Shown: piece by piece, positions 26,169-34,271 of the stretch | Position numbering within the stretch: position 1 is the stretch's first letter | Layout of the letters: every line of letters starts with the position of its first letter | Assembly: GCA_038239145.1 (NCBI GenBank) | Contig: JBBSFB010000012.1 | Coordinates: 21,485-85,484, forward strand | Reading direction: 5' to 3' | DNA from: PALSA-610 sp038239145 | GTDB taxonomy: Bacteria > Actinomycetota > Acidimicrobiia > IMCC26256 > PALSA-610 | Length of the DNA: 64,000 nt | The notes under the pieces: generated by a model | Told to the model about the DNA's origin: nothing | Seen by the model: the letters and a program-made list of their open reading frames with translations, nothing else | The model's database searches: none | Made by a program: the position numbers and the translations under genes

Positions 26169-26966
26169 TCAGTGGGCCTCGTCGGCCCAGACCTCCATCG
26201 TCACGAGTTCGGCTGCGCCCCACGTCGTGACCATTGCGCCGTCGAGCGCGTCGCGCCCCCGGGAGATGACGACGCGCCCGATGCGCGGTTCGTTGTTGCG
26301 GGGGTCGAACGTCCACCAACGACCGCCGAGCCAGACTTCGAACCACGAGCAGAAGTCCATGGGCAGATCGGGTGGCGCGACGCCGATATCGGGCAGGTAG
26401 CCGCCCACGTAGCGGGCGGGGATATTGAGCGCCCGGCACAACGTCATGCCGAGCTGCGTGAAGTCGCGGCATACGCCGGTTCGCGACTCCCACACGTCGT
26501 ACGCCGTCGTCACTGCCGTGCTCGCGCCCACCTCGTAGGTGATGTTGCCGTGCACCCAATCGCTCACGGCCTGTACGCGTGACCATCCGGGCGCGGAACC
26601 GCCGAAAAGCTCCCAGGCGGCGTCGTGCAGCACGTCGGGCCAGCAGAAGCGGCTCGGGAGCAAATACACGAATGCCTCGCTCGGGAGGTCCTCGATCGGG
26701 CTCTCCGTTGCCGCGAGATCCATGTCGTCGGGAACCGACGGAACCGCCACGGTTGCGTCGTAGCGCAGCAGCGATCGGCCCGCCGGGAGCGTGATGCGAT
26801 CGCACGCGTTGCCGTACGTGTCGATGTAGTACCCCGCGGGCGCGGGCGGCCACCACGCCTCGGCGACGATCCCGTGCTCACCGTCGGGATGCGGACGGAC
26901 CTGCCACAGCGACGGCGTGCGCTCGAGCGTGTCGTATTCGAACTGGCAACCGATCTGTACCAGCAT
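26169..26966 (-). CDS. Transglutaminase-like domain protein
   Basis: A 265-residue protein of the transglutaminase/papain-like superfamily (COG1305 type). The first half is a beta-rich domain (LVQIGCQFEYDTLERTPSLW). The catalytic domain has SDWVHGNITYEVGASTA, ESRTGVCRDFTQLGMTLCRA with the nucleophile Cys, IPARYVGGYLP, and MDFCSWFEVWLGGRWWTFDP with the Asp after it. Where the canonical His is expected (D-x-H-A-W) the sequence is D-F-C-S-W, so the triad is non-standard; related actinobacterial proteins often have Ser or another residue there. It could be a protease, amidase or inactive binding protein. ATG 26966 is chosen as the start of the conserved region. It has no signal peptide. Confidence 0.85.
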   Translation of the reverse strand: MLVQIGCQFEYDTLERTPSLWQVRPHPDGEHGIVAEAWWPPAPAGYYIDTYGNACDRITLPAGRSLLRYDATVAVPSVPDDMDLAATESPIEDLPSEAFVYLLPSRFCWPDVLHDAAWELFGGSAPGWSRVQAVSDWVHGNITYEVGASTAVTTAYDVWESRTGVCRDFTQLGMTLCRALNIPARYVGGYLPDIGVAPPDLPMDFCSWFEVWLGGRWWTFDPRNNEPRIGRVVISRGRDALDGAMVTTWGAAELVTMEVWADEAH

Positions 26967-27054
26967 CCCCCCAGCTTGCCCGAAGGTCGTGAAGTGTTCG
27001 CCGCGCGCGCGTGTCGGCCGCGTGAACTCGGGCGCCGCGTGACCGGAAACCGGG

Positions 27055-27819
27055 TCAGTGGGTCGAGGTGACCGTGACCGTTTGCGTGGCCGGGTTCCCG
27101 GTCGCGCCGTGGGCGGTGAGTATGTAGGAGTGCGGTCCCGCGCATCCGTACTGGATCGCGACCGTGCCGGATGCCCCGATGTTGCTCTGGTACACGCCCT
27201 GACCGTCGACGGAGACGTCGACCGACGTGGCGTTCTGCGTCGACCAGACGAGCGTGACCCGTTGCGGGTTCGAGGGAACCGAGGTGGAGGCACCGGACGC
27301 GGCAACCGTGCAGTTCGGCGCGCCCGAGGTCGCCTGGAAGTTGGTGATCCGCGCGGGCGGAGCGGTGGTAGTCGTGGTCGTCGCTTCGGTCGAGGTCGTG
27401 GTGCTCTCCGACGTCGTCGAGGTGCTCGACGACGAGGACGACGACGTGCTCGAGCTGGAGTCGGTCGTGGTGGTCGCGCTCGAAATCGACTTGTCGGAGT
27501 GGGTCAGCGCCACGATCAGCGCGCCGATGGCGATTCCGACGACGAACACTCCCGCGACGATGAGCCACAGAATGCGGCGGCGGTTGTCGCCCTCGCCGGA
27601 ACCCGGGCCCGGTCCGTACGGCGGCGGGGGTGGGGGCGGGCCCGAGGGCCCACCCGCGCGAACGGCCCGGATCATCTGGGTCGGCTCGCCCCCGATCGAC
27701 GGCGTCTCGGCCGTCACATCCAGGTCGTCGGGCGCGCCGAACGCGGCGGGATCTTCCAGGTCGTCCGGGTCTCGCAGATAGTCCGGCTCGTCCGGCGGCG
27801 GAACGCTTCCTGTGCCCAT
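27055..27819 (-). CDS. Single-pass membrane protein with Ser/Thr-rich linker and Ig-like C-terminal domain
   Basis: 254 residues in four parts: an acidic, Pro-rich cytoplasmic region (DEPDYLRDPDDLEDPAAF; then eight prolines in a row), one membrane helix (ILWLIVAGVFVVGIAIGALI, ~residues 83-106), a low-complexity linker of ~50 Ser/Thr residues, and a ~95-residue domain (RITNFQATSGAPNC to the C-terminus) with alternating strands and V-T-L-V-W-S-T-Q-N, like bacterial Ig-like/PKD surface domains. The topology is probably N-inside with the Ig-like domain exported. The function is unknown; a wall-spanning adhesin or sensor stalk is an inference. It is divergent from the ABC exporter gene. Confidence 0.7.
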   Translation of the reverse strand: MGTGSVPPPDEPDYLRDPDDLEDPAAFGAPDDLDVTAETPSIGGEPTQMIRAVRAGGPSGPPPPPPPYGPGPGSGEGDNRRRILWLIVAGVFVVGIAIGALIVALTHSDKSISSATTTTDSSSSTSSSSSSSTSTTSESTTTSTEATTTTTTAPPARITNFQATSGAPNCTVAASGASTSVPSNPQRVTLVWSTQNATSVDVSVDGQGVYQSNIGASGTVAIQYGCAGPHSYILTAHGATGNPATQTVTVTSTH

Positions 27820-27892
27820 ATGGCCATCGACGCTAGTTGTCCGGAGTCACGCATCCGACGATCGGGCGCTCGTGGTGGTGAGATGGCGAGCT

Positions 27893-29809
27893 ATGGGCAT
27901 GGGCATGGGAGGCGGCGGACGGGGCGGGGCGGGGGGCCTCGGCCTGATGCGGTCGTTCCGTCGCGACGAATCGATCAAGGACTACAAGCTTCCGGCCGGT
28001 ATCACCCGCCGCATCTTTGCGTTCGCGCGTCCGTACCGCCGGCTGCTCGAGCTCTTCCTCGGGTTGATCATCGTCGACGCGGTGCTCGGCGCCGCGAACC
28101 CGTTGATATTCCGGGCGATCATCGACGACGGCATCATCAAACGCGACGGCGGGCTCGTCGTCACGCTCGCGTTCGTCGTAGGTGGCATCGCAGTAGTCGA
28201 CGCCGGACTCTCGCTGTGGCAGCGATGGGTGTCGGCCCGGGTGGGCGAAGGCCTGATCCTCGACATGCGCACGCGCGTGTACAGCCACATACAGGACATG
28301 CCGATCGCGTTCTTCACCCGCACCCAGACCGGCGCGCTCGTGACGCGGTTGAACAACGACGTGCTCGGCGCCCAGCAAGCATTCACCGACACGTTGTCGT
28401 CGGTCGTCGGGAACGCGATCGGGGTCGGCGTCACCCTCACCGCGATGTTCGTGCTCTCGTGGGAGATCACGCTCGTATCGCTCGCAATCCTCCCCGTGTT
28501 CCTCGTCCCGGCCCGGTGGGTCGGGCGCCATCTCGCCGCGCTGACCCGCGAGTCGTACGGGCTCAACGCGCAGATGAACACGACGATGACCGAGCGATTC
28601 AACGTTTCCGGAGCGCTGCTGGTGAAGCTGTTCGGCGACCCGCGGGCGGAGTCACGACTGTTCACCCAACGCGCCACTCGCGTCCGCGACATCGGCATCA
28701 CCCAGGCGTTGTACACCCGCGTCTTCATGATTTCGCTGTTGCTGACCGCATCGCTGGCGACGGCGATGGTCTACGGATGGGGCGGCCTGCTCGCAGTGCA
28801 CGGCGAGCTGCAGCTCGGCACCGTCGTAGCACTCACCGCCTATCTCAACCGGTTGTACGGACCACTGACGGCGCTCTCCAACGTGCAGGTCGACGTCATG
28901 ACCGCGCTGGTGTCGTTCGATCGCGTCTTCGAGGTGCTCGACCTCGAACCGATGATCGCAGAGAAGGCCGACGCAACAATGATCCCGAGCGGTCCGGCAA
29001 CGCTCGAGTTCGACCACGTCGAGTTCAGCTATCCGACTGCGGAGGAAGTGTCGCTCGCGTCACTCGAATCCGTGGCCGTCCTCGAACAGACGCCGAGCCA
29101 GCAGGTGCTGTTCGACGTGTCATTCGTCGCCCGACCCGGTCAGCTCGTCGCGCTCGTCGGCCCGTCGGGCGCCGGCAAGACCACCATCAGCAACCTGGTA
29201 CCGCGCCTCTACGACGTGCGCTCAGGGGCGATCCGGATCAACGGGGTCGACGTACGTGACGCGACGGCGGACTCGCTGCGAGCGTCGATCGGAGTCGTGA
29301 CCCAGGACGCCCATCTGTTCCACGAGACGATCGGCGAGAACCTGCGTTACGCCAAGCCGGACGCGACCGATGCCGAGCTACGCGACGCGTTGGCAGCCGC
29401 GCAGATCCTCCCGCTCGTCAGTCTCCTTCCCGACGGGCTCGACACCGTCGTCGGTGATCGCGGGTACCGGCTCTCCGGCGGGGAGAAGCAACGCATCGCG
29501 ATCGCCCGTCTCCTGTTGAAGGCGCCGCGTGTCGTCGTGCTCGACGAGGCGACCGCGCACCTCGACTCGGAGTCGGAGGTCGCGGTCCAGCGCGCACTCG
29601 AGGTCGCGCTCACAGGCCGTACGTCGTTGGTGATTGCGCACCGCCTGTCGACGATCCGCCAGGCCGACCTGATTCTCGTCGTCGACGACGGCCGCATCGT
29701 CCAACAAGGAACCCACGACTCACTACTGGAATCGGGCGGCCTCTACGCCGACCTCTACCGGACCCAGTTCCAACGCCAGGATGCCGATCACGAGTCCGAG
29801 GTCCCCTGA
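27893..29809 (+). CDS. ABC exporter, fused membrane and ATPase domains
   Basis: A 638-residue half-transporter of the MsbA/multidrug type. After a Gly/Met-rich start, six membrane helices run from IFAFARPYRRLLELFLGLII to ~350. The nucleotide-binding domain has Walker A VGPSGAGKTTISNL, Q-loop VTQDAHLFHETIGENL, signature RLSGGEKQRIAIARLLL, Walker B RVVVLDEATAHLDSESE and the switch His in VIAHRLSTI. All catalytic residues are intact, so it should export a lipid or drug as a homodimer. ATG 27893 is preferred; a start at 27812 would add residues antisense to the neighbour's start. It is a single-gene unit. The cargo is unknown. Confidence 0.92.
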   Translation: MGMGMGGGGRGGAGGLGLMRSFRRDESIKDYKLPAGITRRIFAFARPYRRLLELFLGLIIVDAVLGAANPLIFRAIIDDGIIKRDGGLVVTLAFVVGGIAVVDAGLSLWQRWVSARVGEGLILDMRTRVYSHIQDMPIAFFTRTQTGALVTRLNNDVLGAQQAFTDTLSSVVGNAIGVGVTLTAMFVLSWEITLVSLAILPVFLVPARWVGRHLAALTRESYGLNAQMNTTMTERFNVSGALLVKLFGDPRAESRLFTQRATRVRDIGITQALYTRVFMISLLLTASLATAMVYGWGGLLAVHGELQLGTVVALTAYLNRLYGPLTALSNVQVDVMTALVSFDRVFEVLDLEPMIAEKADATMIPSGPATLEFDHVEFSYPTAEEVSLASLESVAVLEQTPSQQVLFDVSFVARPGQLVALVGPSGAGKTTISNLVPRLYDVRSGAIRINGVDVRDATADSLRASIGVVTQDAHLFHETIGENLRYAKPDATDAELRDALAAAQILPLVSLLPDGLDTVVGDRGYRLSGGEKQRIAIARLLLKAPRVVVLDEATAHLDSESEVAVQRALEVALTGRTSLVIAHRLSTIRQADLILVVDDGRIVQQGTHDSLLESGGLYADLYRTQFQRQDADHESEVP

Positions 29810-29825
29810 CCCGACGTCGAGTTCG

Positions 29826-30683
29826 CTAGCGCAGGCGCGACGCGGGCTGATAGTTCGGGCCCGCGGTGATGTCGACGCGACGCAACAACGCCTCACACGG
29901 CGGTTCGAAGTCGGCCGCGAACTGCATCGCGGCCGAGACGCCGATCCGCTCCCACGGAGCGGAGCTGAGCCGGTCGGTTTCGTCTTCGATGTGCTGACGC
30001 AGTGCGACGCCATCGGGAGCGACATCGCTCCCGCGCGCCAGCCCCTTTCGTTCGAGCGAAGACCAGCCGCGTTCGAGATCCGCGGGATCGGTTCCGCGCG
30101 ACTTGGGAAGCCAATCGCGTTCGTAGCCGAGCCAGGCGTTGTGCAAGATCGAGGCTTCGACGCCGTCGAGCCCGTTTGCGGCGACAATCGCCCAGTGCAC
30201 GTCGCCGCGCCACTCGCGGACGCAGTTGACTGCGTGCCAACCGGAGAGGACCGGATCGGGAGGACGGGGCATCCGCAGATGAGCCGCGAAGAACACGCGT
30301 CCGACCGCGGGCAACGACTCGACGACGGGCCACAGCACCGGACCGAGCTCAGCGAGCGGGTCGAGCACCGCGGGAGCGTGCTCACGGAGCCCTACGAGCA
30401 CGGCCTCGTCGCGCACATTCCATAGCTCGTCGAACGAAGTGTGCTTTTCAACGAGGTCGAACGCGAGCCGGATGCCCACGGGGCTGATCGAACCGAATGC
30501 TGCGATCGTCGCGTCCGATCCTGCGGGGGCGAGCGGCGCGGCGCGGGACGCGATGTATCCGAGCGGACCCAGTAGCCCGAGGGCTTCGTACCGCGCGATC
30601 GCACCCGGATCCCAAAAGATCCAGCCGATCGTCGTCTGCACCGAACGGGCATTCCGACGCGTAATCTCGAGCCAATCGCTCAC
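29826..30683 (-). CDS. SCO6745 family protein
   Basis: A 285-residue all-helical protein of the SCO6745 family, common in actinobacteria and of unknown function. Features are an N-terminal segment with IARYEALGLLGPLGYIASRA, APLAPAGSDATIAAFGSISP, AAHLRMPRPPDPVLSGWHAV with NCVREWRGDVHWAIVAANGL, and RKGLARGSDVAPDGVALRQH with IEDETDRLSSAPW near the end. The family is thought to be MarR-like in its C-terminal part, but I see no clear DNA-binding motif. The start is GTG 30683, overlapping the stop of the acetyltransferase gene upstream (GTGA), so the pair is translationally coupled. It is convergent with the ABC exporter. Confidence 0.85.
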   Translation of the reverse strand: MSDWLEITRRNARSVQTTIGWIFWDPGAIARYEALGLLGPLGYIASRAAPLAPAGSDATIAAFGSISPVGIRLAFDLVEKHTSFDELWNVRDEAVLVGLREHAPAVLDPLAELGPVLWPVVESLPAVGRVFFAAHLRMPRPPDPVLSGWHAVNCVREWRGDVHWAIVAANGLDGVEASILHNAWLGYERDWLPKSRGTDPADLERGWSSLERKGLARGSDVAPDGVALRQHIEDETDRLSSAPWERIGVSAAMQFAADFEPPCEALLRRVDITAGPNYQPASRLR

Positions 30684-31276
30684 TCTGCGAGCTCCGTGGG
30701 TCCATCGGTGGCGAGGTGCGAGTAGAGGACCATGTCGTGCCATCCGTCCGCATGGAGGTTGGCGCCGCGGCGTATTCCTTCGCGGACGAACCCGGCTCGG
30801 ATCGCGACCGCGCCCGACACCTGGTTCTCAGTGGAGTGCTCCACCTGAACCCGATGAAGGCCGAGTTCGTGGGCCCAGCGCGTCGCCGCGATCGTCGAGT
30901 GCGTCGCAAACCCTTGCCGACGCGCCCACGGGACAACCCAATAGGAGATCTCGCCGCAGCCATCGTGGAGCGAGAGATGCACCGCGACCCGCCCGACCGG
31001 CTCGTCGCTCCCTGACGTCACGACGGCCCAGCTCGCGCAGGTCTCTTCGACCCAACCGGCGCGTTCGGCCGCGATCCACTCCCCGGCCTCGGGGACCGTG
31101 TCGTAGCGCCGGAAATGCCAACGGTGAATGTCCGGCGTCGAGAACGCCCGCACGACGAACGCGGCATCGACGTTCGTCCAAGGCTTCAGCGTCAGTGCCG
31201 CGGTCGCGGGAATCTTCGGCTGTGGACGAGAGCCGACAGAACCAGCAGCGACGACGCTTGGGATCAGGCGCGGCAC
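30680..31276 (-). CDS. GNAT-family N-acetyltransferase
   Basis: A 198-residue acetyltransferase of the RimJ/RimL type. ALTLKPWTNVDAAFVVRAFS is the first strand and helix, SDEPVGRVAVHLSLHDGCGE the central strand, ISYWVVPWARRQGFATHSTI contains the acetyl-CoA pyrophosphate loop (R-R-Q-G-F-A), and LHRVQVEHSTENQVSGAVAI with GFVREGI completes the fold. It would acetylate a protein N-terminus, amine or small molecule. GTG 31276 fits the beginning of similarity, with about 35 residues before it; the frame stays open upstream without similarity. Its stop overlaps the start of the SCO6745-family gene. Confidence 0.88.
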   Translation of the reverse strand: MPRLIPSVVAAGSVGSRPQPKIPATAALTLKPWTNVDAAFVVRAFSTPDIHRWHFRRYDTVPEAGEWIAAERAGWVEETCASWAVVTSGSDEPVGRVAVHLSLHDGCGEISYWVVPWARRQGFATHSTIAATRWAHELGLHRVQVEHSTENQVSGAVAIRAGFVREGIRRGANLHADGWHDMVLYSHLATDGPTELAE

Positions 31277-31346
31277 GTGCTCAGGATGGCCTGAATACGA
31301 ACCCCGGCGCCAAACAATTCGATCGGCCGGCGCGACGCGCACCGGA

Positions 31347-31673
31347 TCAGGTCGGCGGCTCGTCCCGAGACGGCGATGCCATCGGCCCTTCGGCACGAGC
31401 GTTCCCGCCGACACCGTGCAGCAGCTCGGCGCTGTCGCGGTGTATCTCGCGGGGCGGCACGCCTCGGTTTCGCTGCCCGCCGACGTCGCAATCACCCATG
31501 AACCCCAACGTCGCTCGCGACGCGGCTTCGTCCGCCTCGGTGGTCTCGGTGAAGACCGTCGGCGTTTGCCGATCGACCGCTGACAAAAGGTGGCGGGCCT
31601 TGATCACGGGGCGCCCGCCTTCACGTCGATCGCGGAACAGATCGCCCCATCGCGGGTCGTCGAACCGCGTCAT
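31347..31673 (-). CDS. Possible hypothetical protein (108 aa), weak support
   Basis: An open frame beginning MTRFDDPRWGDLFRDRREGG and ending ASPSRDEPPT. It has no recognisable domain and its composition is close to random translation of this DNA. The third-position GC bias is weaker than in neighbouring genes and no clear ribosome site precedes the ATG at 31673. It lies directly downstream of the DUF222/HNH remnant in a region of decayed genes (31.3-32.3 kb), so it may be part of that debris. I include it only because the interval 31277-31690 has no better candidate. Confidence 0.2.
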   Translation of the reverse strand: MTRFDDPRWGDLFRDRREGGRPVIKARHLLSAVDRQTPTVFTETTEADEAASRATLGFMGDCDVGGQRNRGVPPREIHRDSAELLHGVGGNARAEGPMASPSRDEPPT

Positions 31674-31689
31674 CGGTTGCCCTTCACCC

Positions 31690-31990
31690 CTATCGGCCGC
31701 GGGTTCGGGCGCGGGTTCGGGCTTGTTGGGTGTGGGTTTGGCGGTGGTGGTTCCTGCAGGGGAGTTGAAGGTGTTCGAGGTTGGTGGGCGCGGGTCCACC
31801 ACCCGAGTTTGCGGGCGAGGTCGACGTAGTGGTTCGCGACACCGTGGTCCATCCGGCACGCGGCCCGGGTCGAGGTCCAGTCGTGGGATCGGTCGTACTC
31901 GGCGACTTCGACGAGTCATTCGGCTTCGAACGCGTCGACGGCCCGACGCTTCGCCCCGAGACGCTCGACCGTACCGAACGTGTGTTCGAT
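31690..31990 (-). pseudogene. Remnant of a DUF222/HNH-endonuclease (13E12-repeat type) protein
   Basis: Two ends of one gene are joined. The N-terminal side reads VERLGAKRRAVDAFEAE, an in-frame TGA (31916-31918), then LVEVAEYDRSHDWTSTRAAC, ANHYVDLARKLG, which matches the start of DUF222 proteins. At about 31800 the sequence jumps, in another frame, to APTNLEHLQLPCRNHHRQTH, the metal-binding end of an HNH nuclease domain. The ~300 residues usually between them are missing. DUF222-HNH genes (the 13E12 repeats of mycobacteria) are abundant, often multi-copy and mobile-like in actinobacteria. This copy is dead. Product and boundaries are approximate. Confidence 0.65.
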
Positions 31991-32102
31991 ATTACCAGAA
32001 AAGACCCTACGAACAAAGGAGAAATCTGGACTCGGGAACGAAACCACTCCGGGGCGGTTGATCTCCGAGAGTCGACCCACACCTCTCCGGGAAAGATGCA
32101 AC

Positions 32103-32325
32103 ATGAACGTTCTCTTGTTCGGCGCGTCGGGCAACATCGGCGAATCGGTTCCCGCGAGCTCGTGGCGCGCGGCCACAACGTCACCCCGGCGACTCGCAGC
32201 GGCGAACCCATCGATGTCGGCTCGCACCACCGGGGCCGCACCACGTACCCCGACTACGCGATCGAGCTCGTCGACGAGCTCGAGGGGGCGCTGCTCTCAA
32301 GCGGCGTATCACCGTCTCCCACTGA
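32103..32325 (+). pseudogene. Remnant of an NAD(P)-binding (NmrA-like) oxidoreductase
   Basis: The 5' part reads MNVLLFGASGNIG, a Rossmann dinucleotide motif. One frame over it continues RELVARGHNVTPATRSGEPID, the usual second strand. It then jumps to RTTYPDYAIELVDELEG and finally, in a third frame, KRRITVSH before TGA 32323-32325, the standard C-terminus of small NAD(P)H-binding reductases (DYA.ALVDE.E...H..RR.TV..). About 130 central residues are missing. So this gene, like the DUF222/HNH gene beside it, has lost its centre while keeping both ends. AAAGATGCAAC precedes the ATG. It cannot make a working enzyme. Confidence 0.6.
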
Positions 32326-32818
32326 CGCGGCCGGCGAGGACGCGCCCACCGGTGTCGTCGTCATGCACGTCCACGACCGCCGATACCGATAGGCGCGGAG
32401 CCGGGACCCGATGAACGACGCGCGCATCCGTGAGCTGCGTCGCCAACCGGGTCCCGAGCCGGGGGCACTCCGCCCGCAGCGACGCGAACTCGCGTCGAGT
32501 CATGACGAAGAGCGTTGCCGCGGTCAATGCCTCGAACGTCTCCAGCCCGAGGCCGGTCTCGTCCTCGGCCGGCATCCCGAAGCAGTCCCCCGCCCAGAGA
32601 TAGCGGCGCCGGCCGTAGTCGGTCACCGCCGCGATCTGTCCCCGGATCACGATCACGAACTGCTCGGGATGACGGCGCTGGCCGGGGACGGGCCGCCCGG
32701 CCCGGACGTCGGCGACGGTTCCATACCGCTGGACGGCGTCGACCTCGCGGCGGGTGAGGTCACCGAAGGGTGGCGTGGCCGACATGGCGGTCACGTCGGG
32801 CGGGAACCTGGGAAACAT
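32309..32818 (-). CDS. Cyclic-nucleotide-binding-like domain protein without effector domain
   Basis: A 169-residue protein with one Crp-type beta-roll: GDLTRREVDAVQRYGTVADV, RAGRPVPGQRRHPEQFVIVI, RGQIAAVTDYGRRRYLWAGD, CFGMP, then LTAATLFVMTRREFASLRAE. The phosphate-binding cassette G-E-x-x-L..R-S-A is not conserved, so cyclic nucleotide binding is doubtful; related proteins act as degenerate sensors. There is no DNA-binding or catalytic domain. The ATG at 32818 has an excellent site GGAGG seven bases upstream; an internal ATG at 32785 is less likely. It is the second orphan protein of this fold here (the other is at 12490). Its 3' end touches the NAD(P)-binding remnant. Confidence 0.65.
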   Translation of the reverse strand: MFPRFPPDVTAMSATPPFGDLTRREVDAVQRYGTVADVRAGRPVPGQRRHPEQFVIVIRGQIAAVTDYGRRRYLWAGDCFGMPAEDETGLGLETFEALTAATLFVMTRREFASLRAECPRLGTRLATQLTDARVVHRVPAPRLSVSAVVDVHDDDTGGRVLAGRVSGRR

Positions 32819-32920
32819 CTCGTCGCCTCCGGCTGGAGAAGTGGTACGAGATGCAGCATGAAGGCGACCACTCGACCGCCACTCGATCGGCGCTCGACGG
32901 GCCCTCGAGCGCTCGGGATC

Positions 32921-33331
32921 TCAGGTGCGGCGGGTGCTCCACGCCGCGTACTCCTCGGCCGTGAGCGCAGGCCGAGAAGTGGTGGTGACGCCCATCTGAT
33001 GGAGGGCTCCCAGATAGTCAACGTAACGGTGATACGTCCAGTCGGCCTCGTCGCCACTACCTGCGACCTGGACGAACGTCGTGCCGCGCAACTCGAGCTC
33101 GACGTACGTCGGCGGCACACCGAGGAACTCGCCCACGTGCGTGCCCCGCAGCACCCACGGCACCACGACCAACTGATCCGAGGTCGCGAACAGTTCGTTC
33201 TGCTCGAGCGTGGAACCGTGAAGATCACGGCCGAAGTGCATTTCCCCGAGCACCTCGCCGAAGCCGGCCGCGAGGTCGGCTTCCACGCTCGCCAGCGCCT
33301 GCTCGACGAGGTCCTTTTCGATCACCATCAC
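32921..33331 (-). CDS. SnoaL-like ester cyclase/NTF2-fold protein
   Basis: A 136-residue protein with the NTF2 fold. LGEMHFGRDLHGSTLEQNEL and FATSDQLVVVPWVLRGTHVG are the central strands, and FLGVPPTYVELELRGTTFVQ is the typical 'G.pPTG..ve..g....rv..G' segment of the SnoaL polyketide-cyclase-like family. The first ~30 residues are helical. Such proteins are widespread and mostly uncharacterised. There are two consecutive ATG codons at the start (33331, 33328). It lies 46 bp downstream of the hypothetical gene at 33378 and 102 bp upstream of the cNMP-like gene, all on the minus strand; a common transcript is possible. Confidence 0.75.
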   Translation of the reverse strand: MMVIEKDLVEQALASVEADLAAGFGEVLGEMHFGRDLHGSTLEQNELFATSDQLVVVPWVLRGTHVGEFLGVPPTYVELELRGTTFVQVAGSGDEADWTYHRYVDYLGALHQMGVTTTSRPALTAEEYAAWSTRRT

Positions 33332-33377
33332 GCTCTCCGTCTGGTCGGGGCACGCTCTCCGTCACCCGGGCCGGTGC

Positions 33378-34187
33378 TCAGGGGATCGGTGGGGCAACGT
33401 AGCGGCGGGGATCGTCGAGCACGCCGCCCTCCCACTCGGCCGGCGAGACGCACTCGACCGAGGTCGGGTCGACCGCCTGCCAGCCGAGCGACGGCACTTG
33501 GATCTCACCGAACCGCGTACCGATCGTCGACATCACGATCGTGCGGCGGTAATCCTCGTGACCGATCACCCACATCCCCTTCTCCAGTCCGGCGCGCGGC
33601 GGTGGCGCATGCGCCTCGGGTGGGTGTGCGTAGTCGGTTGCGGTGTACGGCGGCGAAGTCGGGTCGACCGGTCGCGTGATCTTCGACGTGAGCGGGTATC
33701 CGAGCGCGGCCGGCGTCGTGATGACCAGCGTTACGTGCCCCTCACCCTGCTCCGCGCTCCGCCAGAGCACCCAGCACTGGAACCAGGGGCCCTGGCAAAT
33801 CCAATAGAGGTCGATCGGCCAGTTGCGGCACGTTCCGGCCGCGCCGGGATCGGGCGCGGGATCACCGTGTTCCAACTCGAATGAGACTTCGATGGCTCGA
33901 GTCATCGCGTCGCGCAGGATCAGTTCCGGGTTCCCGTCGTACCCGAACCAGAACATCTGCGCGCCACCGAACCCGAACCAGTCGTTCTCGAGGTGCTGCT
34001 TGCGTAACGCCGGGTTCAACCCGTCGGCGGCGAGGTTCGTCGAATCGAAGCCGACGAGGTCGGCGATGGCGATGCCACCACGGAGATCGACGAGCGCCTG
34101 CGCGCGCGTTGCGGGGTCGGCGAGCTTGCTCTCGATAACGCTGAAGTACGGGCCCTTGTCGACGAGATAGGGCATGAAGCCGGACAT
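33378..34187 (-). CDS. Hypothetical protein (269 aa)
   Basis: Starts MSGFMPYLVDKGPYFSVIES. It contains DLRGGIAIADLVGFDSTNLA, FGFGGAQMFWFGYDGNPELI, the aromatic segment WPIDLYWICQGPWFQCWVLW, VTLVITTPAALGYPL and SLGWQAVDPTSVECVSPAEW near the end. Codon bias is that of a real gene and the order of hydrophobic strands suggests a soluble alpha/beta protein. I do not recognise the family. It has no signal peptide or membrane helix. It lies 84 bp after the large BTAD-ATPase-cyclase gene on the same strand and could be co-transcribed with it; whether it is a target or partner is unknown. Confidence 0.6.
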   Translation of the reverse strand: MSGFMPYLVDKGPYFSVIESKLADPATRAQALVDLRGGIAIADLVGFDSTNLAADGLNPALRKQHLENDWFGFGGAQMFWFGYDGNPELILRDAMTRAIEVSFELEHGDPAPDPGAAGTCRNWPIDLYWICQGPWFQCWVLWRSAEQGEGHVTLVITTPAALGYPLTSKITRPVDPTSPPYTATDYAHPPEAHAPPPRAGLEKGMWVIGHEDYRRTIVMSTIGTRFGEIQVPSLGWQAVDPTSVECVSPAEWEGGVLDDPRRYVAPPIP

Positions 34188-34271
34188 GGTGTTCGACGGT
34201 ACGCCCGGACGGGCGGTGCTGCAATGCCGTGAACCCGCAGATCGTGAGCCCCCAGATCGAGAGCCTGCGCG

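Noticed and set aside
27360..27480. Low-complexity GTC/GGT/GAC tract that looks like a DNA tandem repeat
   Set aside because: It encodes the Ser/Thr-rich linker of the membrane protein at 27055-27819; no regular repeat unit is present.
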